Shown: in pieces, positions 25,718 to 34,711 of the stretch
How the letters are laid out: each line of letters begins with the position of its first letter
Numbering within the stretch: position 1 is the first letter of the stretch
Assembly: GCA_045110475.1 (NCBI GenBank)
Contig: JBGCGC010000043.1
Location: 1-64,000 of the forward strand
DNA length: 64,000 nt
Direction: 5' to 3'
DNA from: Granulosicoccus sp045110475
GTDB lineage: Bacteria; Pseudomonadota; Gammaproteobacteria; Granulosicoccales; Granulosicoccaceae
The notes under the pieces: generated by a model
What the model saw: only the letters and a program-made list of their open reading frames with translations
The model's database searches: none
Told to the model about the DNA's origin: nothing
Translations under genes and position numbers: made by a program

Positions 25718-27223
25718 TTAGTTAACCGTGTGTCGGCGTTGTCGGGCTGCTTTAGAAACAGTGGTGTTGGTACCTGTGGGCTCACTGTTCTTGAGAAAGG
25801 CAGGGATCCCCTTTAACTTGTTGTGCTTGAAGTCCGCCAACAAGTTCTCATGCACGGTGTCTATGGAGAGTCTGCGTACCTCAGTGAGGTGCTGACATAA
25901 AAGATCAAACAGCCTGGGTAAGGCAATGCGATGCGTTTGTGTTGTCGTACGGAAAAGCCAGTCGCTCAAGTGGATGAAATGTGTAAACGGGGTATCACCC
26001 AGCAGCATCGGGAGGGTGCAACGGAAACGTCCGGAATTTCCTATCAAATCCCAGTAGCGCGCAAAACGTACCATACGCTGCACTGTATCAAAGTCTGCGT
26101 CCTTATGAGCCAGTATGCGGTAGGGTGGGGTGCTCATGTAGCGCATGTCGTAATCGCGAGTATGCCGTGCGATAGGCGTTCCTCGCAGGCGTTTCAAAAT
26201 ACCTACCTGAATCTCCTGTGGGCCCAATGAGTAGAGAAGATCGAAACCTTTCCCAAAGCTCTCCAGAGTTTCTCCGGGCAGGCCAAAGATAAGATCAGCG
26301 TGTACATGTGCCTGTGTGTTCTGTCGTATCCATCGCAGGTTGTGACACGTACGTTCGTGCTGTTGTTTGCGACTGATGCGTTTCTGCACATCAGGGTTGA
26401 AAGACTGTATGCCGATTTCGAATTGCAATGAATTTTCGGGAAACCTGGGCAATAGCTCAAGCAGAACTTCCGGCAGGCGATCAGGAATAAGTTCGAAATG
26501 GAGAAACAGCTTCTTATCGATATGCTGAAGAAAAAATTCGAGAATACTTCGGCTGGTTTCTGCCTTGAGATTAAAGGTTCGATCAACAAACTTGAACTGC
26601 CTGGCACCACGATCAATCAAGTGTTGCATGTGATCAAGAAAGGTCTGCAGTTCAAATGCAGTCGCTGTCTTGTCCAGTGACGATAGACAGAACTCACACT
26701 TGAACGGACAACCTCGCGACGCCTCAACGTAGATAACCCGATGAGCAACATCATCGTCGCTATAGAGTGCGTAGGGGGATTTCAGGGAATCAAGGTTGAA
26801 GGGCAGGGAAGTGACAATTTTTGCCGGATTCTTGTCTGCCAGAATTTCACGGCACAGCTCTGCAAAGGATTGATCGGCGGCGCCCAGAATAACGAAATCT
26901 GCCAGTGAGGTAATGTCCTGTTCATCCACTTCGTAACTGACTTCAGGGCCACCCACAACGAGTTTTATATCGGGTCTGATCACCTTGATCAACTGCATCA
27001 CTTCCAGCGTCTGGGTCACATTCCATATATATACCCCAAATCCGATGACACGAAGCGTATCGTGCAGCAGGGATTCCACGATATCCTCCGGGCGCTGATC
27101 GAGTGTGAACTCGCAAAGCTGTGTGCGCTCGAACAACTCTTCCATATTGGCGTACAGATATCTCAGCCCAAGTGAGGCATGGATGTAGCGTGCATTCAGG
27201 GTGGTGAGGGTGATGTCTTGCAT
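25718..27223 (-). CDS. B12-binding-domain radical SAM protein (DUF4080 type)
   Basis: The N-terminal 140 residues form a cobalamin-binding-like Rossmann domain (ARYIHASLGLRYLYANM; VVGGPEVSYE; DFVILGAADQSFAEL). The radical SAM core follows, with the CxxxCxxC cluster ligands Cys172, Cys176 and Cys179 in SRGCPFKCEFCLS. The C-terminal DUF4080 part runs to residue 501. The classical DxHxxG cobalamin motif is not obvious. The substrate of this family is not known to me. It stands alone, convergent with the zinc-ribbon gene and 131 bases upstream of nothing related. Confidence 0.88.
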   Translation of the reverse strand: MQDITLTTLNARYIHASLGLRYLYANMEELFERTQLCEFTLDQRPEDIVESLLHDTLRVIGFGVYIWNVTQTLEVMQLIKVIRPDIKLVVGGPEVSYEVDEQDITSLADFVILGAADQSFAELCREILADKNPAKIVTSLPFNLDSLKSPYALYSDDDVAHRVIYVEASRGCPFKCEFCLSSLDKTATAFELQTFLDHMQHLIDRGARQFKFVDRTFNLKAETSRSILEFFLQHIDKKLFLHFELIPDRLPEVLLELLPRFPENSLQFEIGIQSFNPDVQKRISRKQQHERTCHNLRWIRQNTQAHVHADLIFGLPGETLESFGKGFDLLYSLGPQEIQVGILKRLRGTPIARHTRDYDMRYMSTPPYRILAHKDADFDTVQRMVRFARYWDLIGNSGRFRCTLPMLLGDTPFTHFIHLSDWLFRTTTQTHRIALPRLFDLLCQHLTEVRRLSIDTVHENLLADFKHNKLKGIPAFLKNSEPTGTNTTVSKAARQRRHTVN

Positions 27224-27354
27224 TACGATTGGTTGGTCCGACCTTCTGGGGCTCTATCAAGTGACACCTTAACCGAATGGTGCGATGCGAACGACAAGTG
27301 CTTACCAGAAATTATCAATAAATTCGATTGCTGTGCAGGCGGCTGTGACCCCAG

Positions 27355-28962
27355 TTACTGGACTTCCATATCAAATGCCGCAGCCATCAGGGCTTTCGTA
27401 TAGTCCTCCCGGGGGCTATCCATTACCTGATGGGCAGGACCACTCTCAACTACCTTGCCGTCACGCATGACGACGATATCGTCACTCAAGGCTCTGACTA
27501 CTTTCAAATCGTGACTGATGAACAGGTAGGCGAGCTGGTGCTTTGTTTGCAGATCCTGCAGCAAGGCCACAATTTGTGCTTGAACCGACATATCCAGAGC
27601 AGAGGTCGGTTCATCCAGAATCACCAGCGCGGGCTTGAGAACCATGGCTCGTGCAATAGCGATTCGTTGTCGTTGGCCGCCAGAGAATTCGTGCGGAAAA
27701 CGGTGCAGGGCGCTGTCATCCAGCCCCACTTCGGTTAAAACTTGCGTAACCTGCGCAACGCGTTCCTTATCGGTCAGCGCTGCCTGGTGAACTTTCAGAC
27801 CTTCTTCGATAATCTGCAGTACCGACAAGCGCGGGCTGAGACTGCCGTAAGGATCCTGAAACACGATCTGCATGGCTTGTCGTAATTCACGTAGTTCGCT
27901 TTTGCCTTTGGCATGAACAGACTCACCCTTGAAATGTATGAGCCCTTCACTCTTGATAAGCCTGAGCAAGGCAAGTCCGAGAGTTGTCTTGCCAGACCCC
28001 GATTCACCAACCACACCTACAGTGCGGCCCGGTTCAACACTGATGCTGATTCCATCACAGGCGTTTACATAGCTTTTTACCCGTCCAAATAGTCCAGCTT
28101 TCACTGGAAATCTTACCCGGATGTCAGAAGCCGTCAGTACAGCCTCACTTGCCTGTTTTACTCGTGCCGGTAATTCTCCAGGCTCTGCATTAAGAAGTTT
28201 TTTTGTGTATTCGTGTTGAGGATTGGTAAAAAGTGCTTCAGGTCTGTTGTGCTCTACCACTTGTCCATTGGTCATTACATGAATATCATCAGCCATCTTT
28301 CTAACGACCCCCAGATCGTGAGTGATCAGCAGCAGAGCCATGTCAAGGCGTTGCTTTAGCTCATTCAGCAGGTCAAGTATCTGAGCCTGTATCGTTACAT
28401 CCAGTGCCGTCGTTGGTTCATCTGCAATAAGCAGATCAGGTTCGTTTGCCAATGCCATGGCGATCATGATTCGTTGCCTCTGACCGCCGGAAAGTTCATG
28501 CGGATAAGCGCGCAAGCGTGATTCGGCGTTTCTGATTCCGACCAGATCCAGTAGTTCAAGAATACGATAGTTCAGCGCCTTGCCACTCAAGCCACGGTGC
28601 AGCTTGAGTGACTCCGCTATCTGTTTTTCTATCGTGTGCAGAGGGTTAAGCGATGTCATCGGTTCCTGAAAGATCATGCTTATATTGTTGCCTCGTACGC
28701 TTCTCAATATTGATGGCCCTGCACCAACAAGCTCCTGACCGTCAAACACAATACTGCCGGCAGGATGATGTGCAAACGGATAAGGCAGTAGCTGAATGAT
28801 GGATAAGGCAGTGACCGATTTACCAGAACCACTTTCACCCACCAGAGCGACGGTCTGCCCCCTGTTGACGGTTAGTGACACGTCTTTCACTGCCAGGGTT
28901 TGTGAAAGATCACGACCGAAGGCAACCTGAAGCTCAGTGATACTCAGCAGTGGAGCTCTCAT
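27355..28962 (-). CDS. yejF: Peptide/microcin C-type ABC importer ATPase (YejF)
   Basis: The 535-residue protein contains two complete oligopeptide-type ATPase domains. The first has GESGSGKSVTALSI, signature LSGGQRQRIMIAMAL and LLIADEPTTALD; the second has GESGSGKTTLGLAL, FSGGQRQRIAIARAM and LVILDEPTSALDMS. Fusion of the DppD- and DppF-like halves is the YejF form. With YejABE it imports oligopeptides and, in Escherichia coli, the peptide-nucleotide antibiotic microcin C. Its start overlaps the yejE stop (ATGA). It is the last gene of the operon. Confidence 0.95.
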   Translation of the reverse strand: MRAPLLSITELQVAFGRDLSQTLAVKDVSLTVNRGQTVALVGESGSGKSVTALSIIQLLPYPFAHHPAGSIVFDGQELVGAGPSILRSVRGNNISMIFQEPMTSLNPLHTIEKQIAESLKLHRGLSGKALNYRILELLDLVGIRNAESRLRAYPHELSGGQRQRIMIAMALANEPDLLIADEPTTALDVTIQAQILDLLNELKQRLDMALLLITHDLGVVRKMADDIHVMTNGQVVEHNRPEALFTNPQHEYTKKLLNAEPGELPARVKQASEAVLTASDIRVRFPVKAGLFGRVKSYVNACDGISISVEPGRTVGVVGESGSGKTTLGLALLRLIKSEGLIHFKGESVHAKGKSELRELRQAMQIVFQDPYGSLSPRLSVLQIIEEGLKVHQAALTDKERVAQVTQVLTEVGLDDSALHRFPHEFSGGQRQRIAIARAMVLKPALVILDEPTSALDMSVQAQIVALLQDLQTKHQLAYLFISHDLKVVRALSDDIVVMRDGKVVESGPAHQVMDSPREDYTKALMAAAFDMEVQ

Positions 28963-30017
28963 GCTGAGGCACTCGACAGGCTGTCGTTCTGCACAGAGAA
29001 CGTCTTGCGTGGGTCAAGCGCATCACGCACAGCCTCGCCAATAAATACGAGTAAACTCAACATCACTGCCAGTACCAGAAAAGCTGTCAGCCCAAGCCAG
29101 GGGGCATGCAGGTTGTCGCGCCCCTGTTTGAGCATTTCGCCCAAAGAGGCTGAACCGGGTGGTAAACCCAGGCCCAGAAAGTCGAGACCCGTCAAGGTAG
29201 TCACAGAGCCGCTGAGAATAAACGGTAGGAAAGTCACTGTCGCCACCATGGCATTGGGTAGTGTGTGCCGGATCATGATTGCAGTGTCACTAACACCCAG
29301 AGCTTTGGCAGCACGAATATATTCGAAGTTGCGTGCCCGCAGGAACTCCGCTCGCACCACGCCGACCAGTGAGGTCCAGCTGAACAGAGTCATCAAAACG
29401 AGTAATGAGACAAACCCCGGTTGTATGACGCTGGCCATGATAATGAGCAGGTACAGTACCGGTAACCCTTGCCAGATCTCGATGAACCGCTGTGCAAGCA
29501 GATCGAGCAAGCCGCCAAAGTAACCCTGTACCGCACCTGCGGCCACACCAATCAGCGTGCTGAACAAGGTCAACAACAAGCCAAAGCTGACGGATATTCT
29601 AAATCCATAAATGACTCGCGCCAGCACATCCCGACCTTGATCGTCTGTGCCCAGCCAATGTCTTTGTGAAGGTGCAGTTGGAGGTGAGCTGCTGAGATTA
29701 AAGTCGATACTTTGTGCGGAGAACGGTATCAATGGCCAGTAAAGATCACCTTTTTCCTTGATCAGATCGGTAATGTAAGGATCACTGTAGTCAGCATCGA
29801 AATCAAGATCACCGCCGAAGGTTTTTTCTGAGTAGTTTTTAAATACCGGAAAGTACCAGGCATTGTCGTAGTGGATAGCAACCGGCCGGTCATTGGCAAT
29901 AAGCTCAGCGCCCAGAGAGAACACGTACAGGACCATAAACAACCAGAACGCCCAGTATCCGCGTCGGTTCTGCCTGAAGTTTTGTAGCCTGCGCTGATTG
30001 ATGACACTCAAAGGCAT
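28959..30017 (-). CDS. yejE: Peptide importer permease (YejE)
   Basis: This DppC-type inner-membrane permease has the YejE hallmark start SVINQRRLQNFRQNRRGYWAFW, a first helix, a periplasmic insert of about 120 residues, and a C-terminal permease domain with the EAA loop (RAAKALGVSDTAIMIRHTLPNA). The frame runs back to 30068, overlapping yejB, but ATG 30017 matches the family's N-terminus (352 residues). It lies 13 bases after the yejB stop and overlaps yejF by four bases. Confidence 0.93.
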   Translation of the reverse strand: MPLSVINQRRLQNFRQNRRGYWAFWLFMVLYVFSLGAELIANDRPVAIHYDNAWYFPVFKNYSEKTFGGDLDFDADYSDPYITDLIKEKGDLYWPLIPFSAQSIDFNLSSSPPTAPSQRHWLGTDDQGRDVLARVIYGFRISVSFGLLLTLFSTLIGVAAGAVQGYFGGLLDLLAQRFIEIWQGLPVLYLLIIMASVIQPGFVSLLVLMTLFSWTSLVGVVRAEFLRARNFEYIRAAKALGVSDTAIMIRHTLPNAMVATVTFLPFILSGSVTTLTGLDFLGLGLPPGSASLGEMLKQGRDNLHAPWLGLTAFLVLAVMLSLLVFIGEAVRDALDPRKTFSVQNDSLSSASA

Positions 30018-30030
30018 GGACGCGTACTCA

Positions 30031-31125
30031 TCAGAAGTTCCGGCTATCGAAGTCAATGCGCGGATCAATCAGGTGATACATCACGTCGCCGACGAGTTGC
30101 AGGATCAAACCCAGCAGCGTAAAGAAATACAAGGTAGCGAACACCACCGGGTAGTCGCGATTGATCGTTGCCTCCCAGCCAAGTAGTCCCAGCCCATCCA
30201 GCGAAAAGATCACCTCTATCAGAATAGAACCGGTGAACAGGATACTGATGAAGGCGCTGGGAAAACCGGCAATGACGATCAGCATGGCATTGCGAAACAC
30301 ATGCCCGTAGAGCACCTGGCGCTCATTCAGGCCCTTGGCACGTGCTGTTTGTACATACTGCATGCTGATCTGATCAAGAAACGAATTCTTGGTCAGCATG
30401 GTCAGGCTGGCAAAGCCACTGATAACCATGGCAGTTACCGGCAAGGTGATATGCCAGAAATAATCGCGGATGCGATCAGACCAACCCATCTGCTCCCAGC
30501 CGGGCGAAGTCAGGCCGCGCAAGGGAAAAAAATCAAAGTAACGTCCGCCAGCGAACACGATGATCAGCACAATGGCAAACAGGAATCCGGGAATGGCATA
30601 GCCCACAACGATCGCACCGCTGCTCCAGACATCAAAGCTGGAGCCATCCTTTACCGCTTTTCGAATACCCAGTGGTATGGAGATCAGATACACAAACAGT
30701 GTTGTCCACAGGCCCAGACTGATGGACACCGGCATCTTGTCTAAAACCAGATTCAGGACTGTCTCATCGCGAAAGTAACTGCTGCCGAAATCGAACCGGG
30801 CATAGTCCCAAAGCATGCCGAAAAACCGCTCATGCACCGGTTTGTCGAAACCGAATTGTTGTTCTATCTCGGCGATAATGGCCGGGTCAAGTCCTTGAGC
30901 CCCCCGATAGGTGGACGTGCCGCTGCCGCTTTGTGCGTTGGCTTGCACGTCACCAGCCTGACCGGCGAAGGCGGCTGTGGCACCGACAGCGTTGCCTCGC
31001 ATTTCGGCAAGCACTTGCTCAACGGGTCCACCGGGTGCAAACTGGATGACCACGAAGTTGATGATCATAATGCCGACAAGTGTCGGGATTATCAGCAGCA
31101 GACGCCTTAGAATGTAGGCCAGCAT
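30031..31125 (-). CDS. yejB: Peptide importer permease (YejB)
   Basis: The 364-residue DppB-type permease has a typical first helix (YILRRLLLIIPTLVGIMIINFVV) and the FAPGGPVEQ motif. Between them and the core is a polar insert (residues 45-75, SGSGTSTYRGAQGLDP) seen in YejB proteins. Its EAA loop reads TARAKGLNERQVLYGHVFRNA. The length is normal. It sits 69 bases after yejA and 13 bases before yejE. Confidence 0.95.
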   Translation of the reverse strand: MLAYILRRLLLIIPTLVGIMIINFVVIQFAPGGPVEQVLAEMRGNAVGATAAFAGQAGDVQANAQSGSGTSTYRGAQGLDPAIIAEIEQQFGFDKPVHERFFGMLWDYARFDFGSSYFRDETVLNLVLDKMPVSISLGLWTTLFVYLISIPLGIRKAVKDGSSFDVWSSGAIVVGYAIPGFLFAIVLIIVFAGGRYFDFFPLRGLTSPGWEQMGWSDRIRDYFWHITLPVTAMVISGFASLTMLTKNSFLDQISMQYVQTARAKGLNERQVLYGHVFRNAMLIVIAGFPSAFISILFTGSILIEVIFSLDGLGLLGWEATINRDYPVVFATLYFFTLLGLILQLVGDVMYHLIDPRIDFDSRNF

Positions 31126-31194
31126 GGATCAGCCAACCCTTGGCAATAACGTATTCACGGGAGTGTTACGGGTGTTATCAACCCGCTGGACTCG

Positions 31195-33096
31195 TTAACG
31201 AACCAGATCCAGTTTTTCGTCCAGATCCTTGTCCAGCCACCATTCGACCGGAAAGTACGTGAGGGACAAGTCAATGTATTCAGGGTACCTGTCTGGCTTG
31301 CCAAAACGGTTCCAGTGGGCAAAGCGGTGCTTGTCGGCATAGAACAATGGAATAACATTGTGATTCCACAGCAATACCCGGTCCAACGCACGAGTCGTGG
31401 CTTTTAGACTATCGATCGATTTTGCACTTATGATCTTCTCAATGAGCTCATCTACCACGGGGTTCTTGATACCACCATAGTTTGCCGAGCCTCTTTCATC
31501 AGCAGCGTCGCTTCCGTAATACGAGCGAAGTTCGGTGCCCGGAGGGGGGAAAAAATTAAACGCCCCTGAGACCACATCAAAATCAAAGTCGTCAGTTCTG
31601 ACCTGATACTGGGCAGAATCAACGACTCTTGCAGATGCGTCGATACCTGCCTTTTGCATATTTTGCACGAACGGTGCAGCGACGCGTTGTGAGTCCGGTG
31701 ATCTCAGCAGTATCTCTAACGACAGTTGCTGACCCTCTTTCATGAGTTTGCCATCTGACAATTCCCACCCAGCTTCATTGAACAATGTCAGCGCCTGACG
31801 CAGTTGTTGGCGATTGCGTCCACTGCCGTCACTGACGGGTGCCTTGAATTCCTGCGTGAGTACCTCTGGCTTTAACTGATCTTTATAGGGCTCCAGTATG
31901 GCAATTTCCTCGGGGGTTGGAGGCCCGTTGACACCGTAGTCGGAATTCGGGAAATAGCTGTTTATGCGTTCGTACTGGTCGTAGAGAATGGTGCGTTTTA
32001 TGGTCTCGAAGTCGTACAACAGATTGATGGCTTTTCGTACTGCCAGATCATCAAAAGGTGCTCGTCGCTGGTTGAAGAAGTAGCCATAGATGGATCGTGG
32101 CTTGTTATCCAGTGGCGTCTCAATAGTGATCTGCCCGTTATTCACTTCGTCAATATCGTAGGCAGTGGCCCAGCGTTTAGAGCTGTTCTCCTGACGAAAA
32201 TCAATGTCGCCGGCCTTGAACGCCTCCATCATGACTTCAAGGTCGCGATAGTAGTCAACACGAAGGGTATCTATATTGTTCAAGCCTCTGGTTACCGGAA
32301 GATCAGCTGCCCAGTAGTTTTCCACGCGTTTGAACGTCAGTGAACGCCCCGCATCAACATCACTGATGTAGTACGCGCCGCTGGCGGGTTGGGGCGTCAG
32401 ATACGTCTTGCTGATGTCCTTGTCTTTCCAGTACTCGACCGACAAAGGGGAGATGCCAGCCACCAGCACTAACGGTTTCATGTTGTCGGTGGTGTTGAAC
32501 ATGAACTTGACCTGATGATCAGACAGCACCTCGACGCTATCGACAACACTGTAGATGGATTTCAGAAACGGTCTGCCGTGCTCCAGAACCGTGTTGAAGG
32601 AGAAAGCGATGTCAGCCGCGGTGATGGGAGTGCCGTTGTCGAAACGGGCCTCGGGCCGCATGTTGAAGATGATCCAGCTCTTGTCTGCCGGGTACTCCAC
32701 AGACTCCGCCAGTAAGCCATAGGCGACAGACAGCTCATCATCAGATTCGGTCATCAGGGAATCCGACACCAGAGAGAGCATCCGAGGCCATGTCCCTTTG
32801 AGTATGTAGGAGTTCAGGCTGTCAAACGTGCCAAACGCGCCCAGTACGACGCTACCACCCTTCGGCGCATCGGGGTTCGCGTAAGGCCAGTGAGCCATGT
32901 CTTCGTCGTATAACGGCTCACCGAATTCCGCCAGGCTCCAGGATTTTGTGATCCCTTCAGACGCCGTCGCCGTTGTTGCGTGGAAGCCGGGAAGCACCAG
33001 TAACGTGACGCCAAAGAGCGCCAGCCGAGTCAAGCGAGCCCAGGCGCCTCCTGTGCGGTTGTCTGCGACCTGGCTATCTGGATTGCATGGCGTCAT
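31195..33096 (-). CDS. yejA: Peptide importer binding protein (YejA)
   Basis: The periplasmic solute-binding protein has 633 residues when begun at ATG 33096, which has a GAGG eleven bases upstream. The longer frame to 33183 adds sequence unlike a signal peptide. A signal peptide (LALFGVTLLVLPGFHATTATA) precedes the SBP_bac_5 fold: KSWSLAEFGEPLYDEDMAHW, YANPDAPKGGSVVLGAFG, and VPITAADIAFSF-like DNGTPITAADIAFSFNTVL. The large size is usual for YejA. It is the first gene of yejABEF and diverges from the ynjB-like operon. Confidence 0.95.
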   Translation of the reverse strand: MTPCNPDSQVADNRTGGAWARLTRLALFGVTLLVLPGFHATTATASEGITKSWSLAEFGEPLYDEDMAHWPYANPDAPKGGSVVLGAFGTFDSLNSYILKGTWPRMLSLVSDSLMTESDDELSVAYGLLAESVEYPADKSWIIFNMRPEARFDNGTPITAADIAFSFNTVLEHGRPFLKSIYSVVDSVEVLSDHQVKFMFNTTDNMKPLVLVAGISPLSVEYWKDKDISKTYLTPQPASGAYYISDVDAGRSLTFKRVENYWAADLPVTRGLNNIDTLRVDYYRDLEVMMEAFKAGDIDFRQENSSKRWATAYDIDEVNNGQITIETPLDNKPRSIYGYFFNQRRAPFDDLAVRKAINLLYDFETIKRTILYDQYERINSYFPNSDYGVNGPPTPEEIAILEPYKDQLKPEVLTQEFKAPVSDGSGRNRQQLRQALTLFNEAGWELSDGKLMKEGQQLSLEILLRSPDSQRVAAPFVQNMQKAGIDASARVVDSAQYQVRTDDFDFDVVSGAFNFFPPPGTELRSYYGSDAADERGSANYGGIKNPVVDELIEKIISAKSIDSLKATTRALDRVLLWNHNVIPLFYADKHRFAHWNRFGKPDRYPEYIDLSLTYFPVEWWLDKDLDEKLDLVR

Positions 33097-33294
33097 GATG
33101 GTTCTGACCTCGGGGTTCAAATATTCGACAAATTTGGAGTCTAGCAGCGACCAGTGGTGTAACAGAGCTGGCGCAAGTACCAAGGGGTTTTACGACCATA
33201 CCAGCAAGTGTGTTCAGTATCGCAATTTGGGTGCCGGTGTGCGTAGGAGAAGCAGCCTGTGTGCTTTATGGAACCATTGCCGCAATTGCCTGCC

Positions 33295-33324
33295 TTACTA
33301 GTCAGCCTCTCGGACGTCTATACT
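33295..33324 (+). promoter_or_regulatory. Possible promoter of the ynjB-like operon
   Basis: TATACT at 33319-33324 matches the -10 consensus in five of six bases. TTACTA at 33295-33300 is a poor -35, with 18-base spacing. The site is 57 bases upstream of the chosen ynjB-like start, in the divergent gap next to yejA. Confidence 0.3.
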
Positions 33325-33381
33325 CCGTACGCCACCGGGCGTGTCCTCTACCTCAATCCTGTCCCTACATCTGTTTATTCC

Positions 33382-34611
33382 ATGCTCAGTATCAAACGTC
33401 CTTCAACCAGGTTCGGATTTCTCTCGATTTGCGCTATCACATTAGCCATGACGAGCTCCGTATCGGCTGTAGAGCCGGATTCCTCATGGTCACAAATAAC
33501 AGAAGAGGCCAGGGGCCAGACTGTCTATTTCAACGCCTGGGGTGGCAGTGAGCGTATCAATCAGTACCTTCAATGGGCCTCTGTACGTCTGGTTGAGGAC
33601 TATGGCGTCACGCTTGAGCATGTGAAAGTTGCTGACATCTCCGAGATTGTCGGGCAGCTGGAAGCGGCAAGACTCGTGGGCCGTAACGAGGGTGGAAATG
33701 TTGATCTTATGTGGGTCAACGGTGAAAATTTTGCATCATTGAAATCTGCGGGTCTTCTCTTTGGGGCGTTTGCCGACAATCTGCCCAATGCCCGGCTGGT
33801 TAGGCAGTCCCCATCGATCGAAGCCGATTTTTCGGTGCCGGTAGAAGGTCTTGAATCTCCATGGGGTGGTGCGCAACTGGTGTTTATCGCTGATTTGCAA
33901 AATACCCCCGAACCACCACGGTCAGCGGTTCAGTTGCTGGAATTTGTTTCGAAGGGGGGCAGGTTTGCCTACCCGGCGCCCCCGGCATTTCATGGCACAA
34001 CTTTCGTAAAGCAGTTGCTGATAGAACTCGTCAGTGACGATACGATGGCCACTGAAGCGTTGGCAGCACCTGTTATACAAGCGGATTTTTCAGCGATAAC
34101 AGCACCCCTCTGGGAATATCTTGACGCCCTTCATCCGATGCTGCGCGGTGAGGGGAAAACATGGCCTGTCAGTGGTGAGATGACGCTGCAGTTGCTTGAT
34201 GACGGCGAGCTCGATATTGCCATTTCATTTAACCCCAGTGAGGCATCGGCAGCAGTCAGAAATGATCAGTTGCCCGATACCGTGAGAACCTACGTGTTTG
34301 ATAACGGCACTATCGGAAATACCCATTTTGTCACTATTCCCTGGAACGCCACTGCAAAGGCTGGTGCGATGGTTGCCGCCAACTTTCTGTTATCAGCCGA
34401 GGCGCAGGCTCGAAAAGCGGATCCTGAATTCTGGGGAGATCCTACCGTGCTGGATATGCAGGCAATGGATGAAGATCAGCGCGCCTTGTTTGAAGCTATT
34501 GATCGTGGTGTCTGGGCCCTGCCACTGGGTGCCGGTAGCGTGCTTTCAGAACCACACGCTTCGTGGGCCGGTGCTCTGGAAGAAGCATGGATCGAGCGGT
34601 ATGGGCAGTAG
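33382..34611 (+). CDS. ynjB: YnjB-like ABC importer binding protein
   Basis: This periplasmic binding protein belongs to the family of Escherichia coli YnjB. From ATG 33382 it has 409 residues, with a signal peptide (FGFLSICAITLAMTSSVSA) ending near residue 30. Family-like regions follow: VYFNAWGGSERINQYLQW, DLMWVNGENFASLK, ESPWGGAQLVFIAD, and WEYLDALHPMLRGEGKTWP. The frame is open from 33259, but the extra part is not signal-like. No good ribosome-binding site precedes 33382. The ligand of Ynj systems is unproven; thiamine-like and spermidine-like ligands have been suggested from distant homology. It starts a four-gene set with ynjC, ynjD and ynjF. Confidence 0.9.
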   Translation: MLSIKRPSTRFGFLSICAITLAMTSSVSAVEPDSSWSQITEEARGQTVYFNAWGGSERINQYLQWASVRLVEDYGVTLEHVKVADISEIVGQLEAARLVGRNEGGNVDLMWVNGENFASLKSAGLLFGAFADNLPNARLVRQSPSIEADFSVPVEGLESPWGGAQLVFIADLQNTPEPPRSAVQLLEFVSKGGRFAYPAPPAFHGTTFVKQLLIELVSDDTMATEALAAPVIQADFSAITAPLWEYLDALHPMLRGEGKTWPVSGEMTLQLLDDGELDIAISFNPSEASAAVRNDQLPDTVRTYVFDNGTIGNTHFVTIPWNATAKAGAMVAANFLLSAEAQARKADPEFWGDPTVLDMQAMDEDQRALFEAIDRGVWALPLGAGSVLSEPHASWAGALEEAWIERYGQ

Positions 34612-34711
34612 GACAAGCGCTTGAAGATTGAATACTATTGAGGTGTTCGAGTAGTGAGCGGAGTGCCTGCTAGATGGTAAAGCTTCGGCTCTGCATGGAG
34701 ACAGAACGTCA

